Shown here: in pieces, positions 52,178 to 61,929 of the stretch
How positions within the stretch are numbered: position 1 is the first letter of the stretch
Layout of the letters: every line of letters starts with the position of its first letter
Source: Porogramme epimiltina
Taxonomy: Eukaryota; Basidiomycota; Agaricomycetes; Polyporales; Polyporaceae
Assembly: GCA_900155495.1 (NCBI GenBank)
Contig: FTLJ01000012.1
Span: 1 to 64,000 of the forward strand
Direction: 5' to 3'
DNA: 64,000 bases
Translations under genes and position numbers: made by a program
The notes under the pieces: model-generated
Database searches by the model: none
What the model was told of the DNA's origin: nothing
Seen by the model: the letters and a program-made list of their open reading frames with translations, nothing else

Positions 52178-52748
52178 CGCGGCAGGCGGGGGGCGGCAGG
52201 CGGCAGGCGGCAGGCGGCAGGCGGCAGGCGGCAGGCGGGGGTTGGGACTGCGGTGTCGGCGGGTTCACGCGGTGTGGGGCGGGGCCGGGCGCGAGGGCGG
52301 GTTTTGTATGGCGAACAAGGGGCACAGTGGAGACTCTGGAGGTGACAGCTCTCGACGGGGCGGGAAGGGAGGGTGGCAATGATGTCACTGGGGCGGGCGC
52401 GAGATTGCGATTGGCCTGCGCGGGGCGAAAATCAAGATGGGCGGCTGGGGCCAGGGGCGGGGCGCAAAAACCGAGGTGGGCCGCGGCGGGGGCCCCTGTC
52501 CCAGTCGAGGCGGCGAGGGCGACCGTGCCCGTCCGTCGCACTCGCGCGAGAGGAATGCAGATGGAAACGCACCCCGGCACAGAAGATTTACGCGGGGGCT
52601 GCCTCCTCATAAGCGTACCCCCGCCACCGACACCTCCTCTCGCCCCCCTCCCGCCCCACCTGCCAACGGACTATACTAGAATCATCCCTGCGGTCCGGCA
52701 TCTTCCCACCTCCAGGTCCGCCCGTCGCCCCCTGCACCGTCCTGCTAT
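52178..52748. promoter_or_regulatory. Divergent region, coiled-coil gene / MscS channel
   Basis: 571 bases, strongly GC-rich. It contains the heptamer repeat array 52194-52242 just upstream of the - start and a pyrimidine-rich tract at 52615-52670 before the + start. Confidence 0.4.
52194..52242. repeat. Seven tandem copies of CGGCAGG
   Basis: Seven exact 7-base copies in a row, 17 bases upstream of the minus-strand start at 52177. They therefore probably lie in its 5' UTR or core promoter. Confidence 0.9.
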
Positions 52749-55700
52749 ATGGCGGCCCCTTCTCCGCCCCCGGACCAGGACCCCCGTCCGTACCGCTATC
52801 ACAGGCCCCAAAACCTCGACCCCGAGCTCTTCCTCAGTCACGAAGAAGTCGGCTCCACCGCAATCCCGTCACCTCCCTATCGTCGCGTCCCCTCCACTTC
52901 ACAGGTCCGCATCGACTCCTACCCGGGCGAGCAGTCCCCCGCCTACATGTCTCGCTCCAACGTCGACGTCGCCGCCCAGGACATGTCCTCTGACGCCCAC
53001 GTCGACGAGAAGCACTCCGACAGCAGCTCCAAAGGCAAGCAGGCCGCGGTGCACTATGTCGACGACGTCGAGCCGCCCCACATGCACCGATTCGAGACCA
53101 TCCCCACCTCCCGCGCCTCGTCCATAGCCGGCACCGACGACGAGGACTCTGAAGAAGAATATGACTGGAGCGGCGAAGAGGACCTCGTCGACGAGGAGGC
53201 CAAATTCGAGCACGCTATGGGTGTCAAAAAGAAGGAGCGCGGTATATGCACCAGGTGCGCAGCACTTTCTTTCCTATGCTTCGCCTTCGCGTCGCTGCCG
53301 CCGGGTCGCCGTGCTCACCGCACCTCGCCCCTGCGCGCCCAGGATCTTCACGCTCCTCTTCTCCACGCTCATCGGCTCCACCATCCTCTCGGGCCTCATC
53401 ATCACCCCGGCGCTCCTCGTCCACTTCTTCTGGTACAAGCCCCACCCCGACGACCACCGCCGCTTCGTCAAGGACAACGTCGAGGCATGGCTTTTCTGGG
53501 CCGCGGCCAACGTCTCCATCTCCTGGGCCCTCGCGCTCATCGTCGACATTGTGCCCGCCATTATCCGGTTTGTCATCTCCGCCGCATGGGGCCATGTCAG
53601 TGAGGTCGTCAAGTCCCGCCTGGAGCTGTACGCCAGTGTGAAGGGCCCGATCAAGCCGGTCCTATATGCGGCCAGCGGGTGGGTTAGCTGGGTTATCATC
53701 TTTGCCCACATCTTCAAGTTGTATGATATGGGTGACGAAGACCAGAGCCGCGCATCATACACGCCTCGGGTGCGGATTGCTCTCCACCTCAATCTGTGAT
53801 GCCTAACTCAATCAGCATCGCAGGTTTATCAAGCTATCGAGTTCTTGTTCTTCTTCGTGCTCGTCGTGTGCGCACAGAGGATGCTTTCCCACTTCATCGG
53901 TGCGTCCCATCCATATCACGCTTTCTAGGTTTTGTTGCTGACCGCTTCACAGCGTTCTCCTTCCACCGCACTGCTTTCAAGGAGCGCTTGGAAGAGGTGC
54001 AGACCGCCCTCCGCACGATCGAGAAGCTGCGGCAGTACCGTCCCAAGCGCCAGACCCACCGCGCGCAGAAGTCTTCGTTCGGCCGCTCCACCCCAGTCTT
54101 CTCCGCGCTGCTGACGCCCGCGCACGAGAAGGGCGACTTCTTCTCCCGCTCGCGCGCGAGCACGCCCGGCGGGTCGCGCCCGGGCTCGCGCTCCGCCTCC
54201 CCCGACGTCGGCTACCGCGGCGACGTCGACGACCGCGACGCGACGCTCGTCGCGCACAAGAAGGGCAAGGCGCGCACGAGCTGGATCCAGCCGTCGGACG
54301 GCGGACACGACGGCAGCGAACAGCACCGGTACCCGCCGTCGCCGCTCGCGGGCTCGCCGGCGCGCGGACGCGGCTCGGAGGACGACGAGGGCGACAACGC
54401 GGCGGCGGCGGTGCAGCAGGCTGCGACGACGGCCGCGAAGGCGTTCAAGACCGCGATCCTGCACGACGCGCGGAACATCCAGGGCAAGGAGGACGACGAG
54501 CTCGGGGGGCTGATGTGGAACGTGTCGAGCTCGCACGAGGCGAAGCGGCTCGCGCGGTCGATCTACACGGCGCTGAAGCCGCGCGAGCGCGAGGGGGGCC
54601 GGAGCTACCTCGTCCCGCGCGACTTCTACGCGGCGTTCCCGAACGCGGGCGAGGCGGAGGCGGCGTTCAAGGTGTTCGACAAGGACGGGAACGGGGACCT
54701 GTCGCGCGCGGAGATCAAGACGACGCTGCTGAAGGTGTACAAGGAGCGGCGGTTCCTGAGCCGCTCGATGCGCGACGTGGGGCAGGCGCTGACGACGCTC
54801 AACTCGATGCTGCTCGTGCTCGCGCTCATCATCCTCTTCTTCATCTCGCTGAGCATCTTTGGGGTGAACATCGAGAGCTCGCTCACGAGCTTGTACACGA
54901 TCGGCCTCGGCGCGAGCTTCATTTTCAAGAGCTCGGCGAGCAACGCGTTCGACGCGATCATGTTTTTGTTCGTCACGCAGTGAGTGTCGAAGCCGCTGTG
55001 ATCGTTCTGGGGGCGTGGTGCTGACTGGTGGGGATTTGCCAGCCCGTACGACACGGGCGATCGGTGCTTCATCGACAACGAGAATCTGGTGGTCAAGAAG
55101 ATGACCCTGTTCGCGACGATCTTCACGCGTTCCGACGGCACGGAGACGTACTACTTCAACAGCCAGCTGTTCAACAAGTTCATGTGAGTGCACCACGCTC
55201 GTTTCGTTCTACCGCACTTTACTCACAGCTGTGAACAGCACGAACGTCCGCCGGAGTGATGTAAGCGTCCGCTCCTGCGCCCTCTAATCGAGCCCCTCGC
55301 TGACTCGTCGCCCAGAAAACCGCCGAGAACCTGACCATGCAAGTCTCGTGGCGTACGCCACTGGAGAAGCTCGACCAGCTCGAGAAGTGCATGAACAACT
55401 GGCTGCAGACCGAGGAGAACCGCTGGTTCCAGCCGACGACGTCCGTCACCCTCCAGCACATCGAGTACCAGCGCTTCCTCGAGATCACCATCGGTATCCC
55501 GTACAACAGCAACTGGCAGTGAGTCCCCCCTCCTTCCCCCCGCCCCCTTTTCTCTCCGCTCGCAGCGTTCGACGTCCGAGACTCACCGCGGCGGATCCGT
55601 GCACAGGGACTGGGGCCTCCACAACGTGCGGCGCACCGCGTTCCACGCGGCGGTCAACTACTACTCGCGCCAGCTCGGCATCACGCTCTGCAACGCGCCC

Positions 55701-55961
55701 GTGCCGCTCGCGTGGGCGGACCGCGAGACGGGCGAGCTGCTCGCGCCGGACGCTGCTGAGCCCCTGGTTGATGAGGAGGGCGACGTGCCGCCCGAGTCGC
55801 CTGCGGCCGAGCCCGTTGATGCCAGCAAGAAGGAGAAGGAGAAGACGGTGTGGCTTGGGTTCCACCCGCCGCGCGAGGACGGGATTCCGAGCGGGATGCG
55901 GCCGCGCAAGGCGAGGAGCAGGAAGGCGATGTTGCAGGCGTTCGGCGCGGATGGCTTCTAG
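52749..55961 (+). CDS. EF-hand mechanosensitive channel of the MscS family (Msy1/Msy2 type)
   Basis: The start at 52749 gives MAAPSPPPDQDPRPYRYHRP and a long acidic cytosolic N terminus (DDEDSEEEYDWSGEEDLVDE). Transmembrane segments: FTLLFSTLIGSTILSGLII, AWLFWAAANVSISWALALIV, VLYAASGWVSWVIIFAHI and YQAIEFLFFFVLVVCAQRML. The cytosolic loop ends in one EF-hand, AFKVFDKDGNGDLSRAEI, with all Ca2+ ligands. The MscS pore and beta domain follow: LVLALIILFFISLSIFGVNI, SFIFKSSASNAFDAIMFLF, HPYDTGDRCFIDNENLVVKK. The C terminus has WFQPTTSVTLQHIEYQRF. Fission yeast Msy1/Msy2 of this architecture act at the ER in Ca2+ control during osmotic shock (family knowledge). About nine exons; stop at 55959-55961. 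Confidence 0.93.
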
Positions 55962-56527
55962 GCCTGCCGTGTTGTCCTTGCGCCTGCTGGCCCCCCGTCC
56001 CAGCCAGGAAATGCGCGACATCTTGGTTATATATTGGGGTGATCTTCTCGCTGCTGGTAAGCACGCAGCACGCAATACGGCCGCTCGTGCACAAGGCATC
56101 CTCCTTCTACAAGTCGACTTACTTACCGCTGACCCTCCTCCCTCGTTCGCTGTGGTTGCCGATCTTGATTCTTGGCTTCCGAAGCTGCGAGGTTACATGA
56201 TCTACATAATGATATACAACCCCCGAGTCGTCATAGTGCATGCGCTCGGTAACGATACAGTACTTAGAAGATGCTGGCAATCTACGTCTTGTGATCTCAG
56301 TTGCTCTGGCCCGCGCGACGATGTCATTTTGATCCCGACTCCCGAGGCAGGCCCCGGCGACGGGACCCCGTGGGTTTGCTCCCGCCGTATCCGAGGATGA
56401 CCGGAGTGGCATGTCATATAAAGCCGCCAAATGGGAGATGCAGTGCCCGACCTTTGTTTTTGATCCCCGCGTTTCCTCGAGCTTTTCCTCAAGCTTCTCG
56501 AGAGCCCCTCGGGAAAAGGCGAGCGTG
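55962..56527. other. Gap between MscS and the GPI-protein gene
   Basis: 566 bases. The first part is the MscS 3' UTR. A TATA box (56417-56422) lies 106 bases before the next start. No gene seen. Confidence 0.45.
56417..56422 (+). promoter_or_regulatory. TATA box
   Basis: TATAAA within CATATAAAG, 111 bases upstream of the start codon at 56528. Confidence 0.45.
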
Positions 56528-57772
56528 ATGCGTCGGGCGGCTCGCGCGACCTCCGCGCTCCTCGGACTGGTGCTACTCTCGACCACCACCGCGCCCGTGC
56601 GCGCCTTCATCCCCGCCCTCCCGACGAATGCCACGACTGGCGCGGGCACGGACGCGGTTCTGCACGTGTTTTGGGAGGCGGAGGGCACGTTTGTTGGGGC
56701 GGCGAAGCTGGTCGCTGGTGCTGGGGACAGTACCGGCCGGGATGGGGTGCGTGTTTCTTTGCATTTGCTCCCGTCGCTCACCGCGCGCGGAATGTATTGA
56801 CGAGGGTCGTGGGATAGGGTGCGTTTGTCCACTTCACGGACGCGCTGGGGGCGAGTGCGACTACGGCCGGTGAGTGCAGTTCCATGGTCTTGCGTCTTCG
56901 CGGTGGGGGTCTTGCTGACCAGATGCTGGGGTGTCTACAGCAGAAACGGCCTGGGTCGCGTTCGTGTCCTGCGACGCCAACGCGACCGATGCTTCTCAGA
57001 CCGACATCTTTGCGCGTGCGAAGGAGCTTGGCGCGACCACGGGGGTGTGTCGTCCGTCTGGCACCATTCCCGATGCACGCTTCCTCACGAGTAGTGGATT
57101 CAGTTGCTGTACTCGACGAGTTCCGAGACGTGCACCATAAGCCCCGGATATACCCCCGCGATGGACGTATACACGCTTTCTCAGGTTTCGACGTCTCGGT
57201 GCGTCCTACCTCCAGCCTTTTCACCGTGAAGTGATGCTCACCACCTTCCATTCCCCTCTCGCCCCCCTCGCTGCTCGCAGGCTTGTCGAGACCCTGTTCA
57301 ACAACATCGACGCTTCGCGCTTTGGCGCCTTCGACGCAGCGACGCTCACCGCGGCGGGCGCGACCGCGAGCTCACCCAAAACGAACGGGCCCCTCCTCGA
57401 CGCGGGCTACCTCCTCGCGGGCCTCGTCGTGGACTCATCCGCGCTCACCTCCGCGAGCGACGGCCCGGTCTTCTCGAGCACGCAGACGGCCCTCCCGAGT
57501 AGTAGTGGCAGCGGGACCGGGGCCGCTGCGAGCTCGACGCTGGGTTCGGGAACGAGCGGGAGCGGTGCCGGGAGCACTTCCGCAACGTCGAGTTCGCCGG
57601 CAGGCGCTACGGGGTCAGGGACGAGCGGGGCTGTTGGCAGCGGCGGAAGGTCGTCGATGTGAGCGCGCGCGTTCTTTTCTCTTCACGAAGTGATACTTAT
57701 GGAAGTGCTTGTAGGTTTATATTGGGCGCGCTGACGCTGAGCCTTGGTCTGGGCTACGTGGGTCTAGCATAG
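56528..57772 (+). CDS. Secreted, probably GPI-anchored protein with PA-domain-like region
   Basis: Six exons (56528-56746, 56818-56869, 56944-57044, 57104-57198, 57281-57658, 57715-57772) encode 300 residues. The N terminus RATSALLGLVLLSTTTAPVR ending ...RAF is a signal peptide. The middle (ETAWVAFVSCDANATDASQT, DIFARAKELGATT, LLYSTSSETCTISPGY) resembles a protease-associated (PA) domain: a strand, CD, a helix, and 'A..GA.....LYS'. A Ser/Gly/Thr-rich stalk follows (SSGSGTGAAASSTLGSGTSG). The last exon reads FILGALTLSLGLGYVGLA, a hydrophobic end with no tail, as in a GPI-attachment signal. No RING finger or peptidase is attached, unlike many PA proteins. A decayed copy lies at 60838-61480. Confidence 0.75.
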
Positions 57773-58230
57773 TACCACTTCGGTTGGCTTAGGGCTGCGG
57801 CCTCGTACGTTCAATCTAACCTCTTTGGAGTGGCCACTGGCAACTACATTTTTTCTGAGGCCGAACAGACATACGGAGTGTGTGAAGGAATGTTTTGAGT
57901 GGCGGGCGGCTCTTTTCGATGCGGGTAAACGTCCCCGCCCGAGACTAGTGGTACTTAGCCAATATGGTGGACCGCGGCGACGAAGACTGGCAGCCTTCCA
58001 GGTCGCACTGGTGGTGCCATACGGTACGAATCCAACACTGACCAACGTGCAATGAGTTCACAACTGATCAGATTTCACCATAGGCCAATGGGTAGACGGC
58101 GAAGGCAATGAACTATGCAGTATTCCATAGCCCCTGACAAAATTCGGAGTCACGCTTTCCAGTTTACTTTATAAACCCCCGTGCATAAGTCTACATTCCC
58201 ATCTTCAAATCCTTCAGTACGACACATTCT
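57773..58230. other. Gap before P450-1
   Basis: 458 bases with no supported gene; a TATA box is at 58170-58175. Confidence 0.45.
58170..58175 (+). promoter_or_regulatory. TATA box of P450-1
   Basis: TATAAA, 61 bases upstream of the start codon at 58231. Confidence 0.5.
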
Positions 58231-60344
58231 ATGAAGAACAGCTCTATCACGAGTACCACGGGTCTCTCCGTGATCCTTATTTTTGCACCTCTGTTGTATT
58301 ATGGCTACTCGTTGATCAGATGGAAGGCTCGCACCCGAGGTCTACCACTTCCACCTGGCCCGAAAGGGTTACCTGTTCTAGGAAACCTGTTCAACTTTCC
58401 TGCTTGCAAGCCTTGGATCAGCTACCTTCGTGCAAGCGAAGAATATGGTAGGTCGTGCATTCTAGTGCTATAAAGCGTTAACAACGCTCTTACTCACTTT
58501 ATTATCTAGGTGACATCCTTCATTACCGAACCCTCGGACAATCCATCGTCATTCTAAACAGCCCAGACGTGATATCCGAGTACTTAGATAAGCGGTCTGC
58601 AAACACGTCTGACCGGATGCGATCGCCCTTGGTAGAGCTGTAAGTACCGTATCATGTGCACACCTGTCCTAGCTAACAACTTGCGGTGAATCCCCAGCTC
58701 CGGGGCAGGCTTCAACTTTGCGTTGATGCCATACGGACGACAATGGCGGCAGCACAGGCGCACTTTTTGGCAAAATTTCCACCCAAACAAGGTCGCGGAG
58801 TATCACGATGCGCAACAGAGCGTAGCTTGTCATTTCCTAAAGAGGGTACTCGACGACCCATTGTGCCTGCAAGATCATCTGAAACAGTTAGTCCTTCACC
58901 TCATAATTCGTGTAGCTTAGGCTGAATAGTATTGATAGCGCCTACATCGCTACGACATATAGAGTCGTGTACGGTATCACCGTTAGAGGGGAGAATGACG
59001 AATATGTTACCTTGACCGAGCTGATCCTTAGAGCCGTGGCGGAGGGCCTGACCCCGGGAAGATTTCTCGTTCAGTACCTCCCGTTCTTGCGCCATGTTCC
59101 GTCTTGGATTCCTGGCACCGGCTGGCAACAGTTGTTCAAGGAATGTCGAGATGCCATCAACCGGCTCCGAAATGAGCCGTTTGTGCATGTTCAACATGTT
59201 GTCGTGAGTGCGCCGTTCTCGTTGTAAAGTTAACACATACCCTTATCTGCGTCCGCATTAGGAGCAAGCCAGGGATGAGAGAGACTCTCTCGCCGCAAGC
59301 CTTATCGGTGAACTGAGGAGTTCAAGCATGCCGGCTGCGCAGCTGGAGAGCCAGTTAGAGATAGCGAAGAATGTCTGCGCTGTCGCAGTAGAAGGTATGC
59401 CTAATCACTCCGAAGAACTTGAACAATGCAAGCTAAATGACCCGTAATGACCAGGCGGCACTGATACGGTAGGGAGTTCCACTCTTCCTTATTATCTACG
59501 GTTTCGGCTGACATCGTGTAGTCTTTGTCGACCCTGCAAGGCACCTTCCTGGCTCTGGCACTCAACCCGGAAGTGGTGAGGAAAGCCCACGAAGAACTCG
59601 ATGCGGTTGTGGGGCGAGACCGTTTGCCCACCTTCAGTGACAAACCTTCGCTCGCCTACGTGAACGCGATCATTGCTGAAAGTTTTCGGTATCATAACGC
59701 CCTCCCGCTCGGGGCGCCTCATCGCACCATCAACGACGATGAGTTCCACGGGTATTTCATTCCTGTGGGGACGATTGTACAATCCAACGTCTGGTATGTC
59801 GTCCCGGATTCTCCCTCATCTCGAGTCGTGGGACTGAATCGCTCAACTCTTTGCAGGGCTTGTTTGCATGACCCGGATGTGTTTCCTGACCCGTTTGAGT
59901 TCCGTCCTGAACGATTCATACGAGATGGTAAATATGACGCCGGTGTTCGGGATCCAATAGACTTTGTCTTCGGCTTCGGAAGACGGTGGGCCCCATTATC
60001 CCTTCGTATTTCCTTCGCACACTTACCACTCTGCGTGATGCTTTCTTGTAGAATCTGCCCTGGAAGGTTTTTTGCACTGGATACCATATTCATTGCTATC
60101 GCCTCGGCTCTTCACGTCTTTGATGTCTCTCCTCCCCTGGGTGACGACGGAGCCCCCCTCAAGCTTGAATACGAGAACACGGATGGAATACTATCGTGCG
60201 TAGTATCACCTCTGATCCAGTCTCTGGTTGCATCTCTGACACTTGGATGTCTTCAGCTACCCAGTCGACTACAAATGCATTCTTAAACCACGTTGGAAGG
60301 AGGCACCGTCCTTGATCTCTCAATGTGCTCTTGCTGGAAACTAG
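58231..60344 (+). CDS. Cytochrome P450, copy 1 (CYP64-like / O-methylsterigmatocystin oxidoreductase-like)
   Basis: Ten exons (58231-58447, 58510-58639, 58698-58886, 58921-59203, 59262-59394, 59455-59468, 59522-59793, 59857-59985, 60052-60195, 60257-60344) sum to 533 codons, 532 residues. An N-terminal membrane anchor (LSVILIFAPLLYYGYSLI) is followed by the hinge LPLPPGPKGLPVLGNLF. Helix C shows WRQHRRTFWQNF. The I-helix EGGTDTS is supplied by a 14-base exon. The ExxR motif reads ESFR (AIIAESFRYHN), then PERF, and the heme loop FGFGRRICPGR is split by an intron in the second Arg codon. The protein is ER-anchored and needs a P450 reductase. The substrate cannot be told from sequence. The family number is a guess from general likeness. 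Confidence 0.92.
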
Positions 60345-60837
60345 TGGTTTCAACTTGATGACTTATATATTTAGACATCTTGTTTCACCTCAACCTGCTC
60401 TCTAGACGATCTTAGATACTATGGTATTCACTATACGGTCACTGCCAAGTTCTAGACGTCCGAACCGGCAGTTCTATTGCAACGTTTAATGTATAACTTT
60501 AGAGCGCGTCAAACGCGAATGCTTCTACTACAGGGCATGTATCGTTGGACCGCACAATTTCTACATATTGAGTGGATATGTTACGAGGTCATCCTTTACA
60601 TGTTTATGATATCCGTGCCTGTGTGTCAAGGTCCTGAGCAGGCCTGCTCTTCCCTGCATTTTTTATATTCAGCGCTATACTACGTCATCACAAGCACCGG
60701 GACGAGCGCTAATGCCGCTCAAGCGCTTCTTTCATTCTTCGACTTCTCCACCTCAGCTTCGCTGTTCCCATACCGTTCTGCCTTGCCCCGCCCCACGCAA
60801 TGTCCCTACTATCCATTACTACAACTACTGCGTTAGC
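60345..60837. other. Gap between P450-1 and the pseudogene
   Basis: 493 AT-richer bases; the first exon of the duplicated GPI-protein gene would be expected here but is not recognisable. No gene seen. Confidence 0.4.
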
Positions 60838-61480
60838 AACCAATGCCGCGTCGCGCTTGTATCCTGCCATGCCGACGTGACTCATCCTCGACTGACATCT
60901 TTGCGCGTGTGAAGGACCTGGGTGCAACTACGGAGGTGGGTAGTTTGCCTGGCTCCATTTCTATCTGTCCTTTCTCACAAACAGGTGTTTCAGTTGCCGT
61001 CCTAGACGTGTTCCGAGACGTGTGCCATGGATCCAAGTGAGCATGCCCCACGACGGACGTGACGTCGACGCTGTATGCCTTCCTATCGGACGAAAAAATC
61101 CTCGCGTCGTCAGTTCAGCACTCGCGCTCATTGAGCATGCACCGCACCGCCCTTCTCGAGTGTTAAAATGGCAGGAAATAGGGGATGCAACTGCGGCACC
61201 GGGGCCGCTGCGAGGGCGAGTTCATTTTCGGTAACTAGCGGGAGCAGTGCCGGGACCGACTCCGCGCCCGCGACGTCGAGTTCGCCGGCGCGCGCTACGG
61301 GGTCGAGGATAAGGGGGGGAGGGGCTGTCCAGGGGGGCGGTGGAAGGCCGGAGTCGATATGGGCCCGTGTTTCCTTCTTCTCGTGGAGGAAGGGGTGCTT
61401 ATGGGCGCACTTGCAGACTCGTGTTGGTGGCACTAGTCATGAATCTGGCCCGGGGTGGTGCCAGTACGGCGTAGCGCTTG
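60838..61480 (+). pseudogene. Decayed copy of the GPI/PA-like protein gene
   Basis: Remnants match the gene at 56528-57772 in order: GTCGCGCTTGTATCCTGC (its VAFVSC segment), TGACATCTTTGCGCGTGTGA then AGGACCTGGG (its DIFARAKELG), a donor-like GGTGGGT, TCCGAGACGTGTGCCAT, and the Gly/Ser stalk with CGACGTCGAGTTCGCCGGCG. The stretch between the CD motif and DIFAR is 4 bases shorter than in the parent, breaking the frame. The signal-peptide exon is absent. It lies between the two P450 genes, exactly where a duplicated pair would leave it. Confidence 0.75.
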
Positions 61481-61929
61481 GTTGAGTGTAATTTTTATGG
61501 GAATAGCTACCGTTTTCATTGCTCATATCGCTGGTGGACCCACAAGAGGCCCGGGGTTTGGAGCGCTCCTAGGAGTGGACCTTTCTTCGAAGTCGGTAGA
61601 TTGCCTGGTTCCACGCGCGGAAATTAAGCGGTAGTGATAAAGAAGGTGGACAATAGGTGGGATGCTGTCCACTTTCGAGGTGACACCTACAGTGAACCTT
61701 GTGTATTCGCTATCTTCCGGTACGCACTCACGCCTGTGAAGGGTCAGGAAATTCCCCACTGATCAGTTTTCACTCAAGGTCGAAGCACGAGGTGACCAAG
61801 GTTGCGAAATGCCCGGGGTTCCGTGTCATTCGGGGACACGAGGTCGTGGACAGCGTTTTACTAGGCACGTTTTTGGAACTCCTTATAACCTCTTCGTCTC
61901 TGACTCTGGACCTGCATCCTCCCTCAGCC
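61481..61929. other. Gap before P450-2
   Basis: 449 bases. No gene seen; TATAA at 61884-61888. Confidence 0.4.
61884..61888 (+). promoter_or_regulatory. Possible TATA box of P450-2
   Basis: TATAA within CTTATAAC, 46 bases upstream of the start at 61930, a position similar to that in P450-1. Confidence 0.35.

Noticed and set aside
53925..55196. 423-codon open frame on the minus strand
   Set aside because: It lies entirely antisense to the EF-hand MscS gene in a GC-rich region. Its Arg/Glu/Val-rich product is what an antisense GC3-rich reading gives, and it has no domain.
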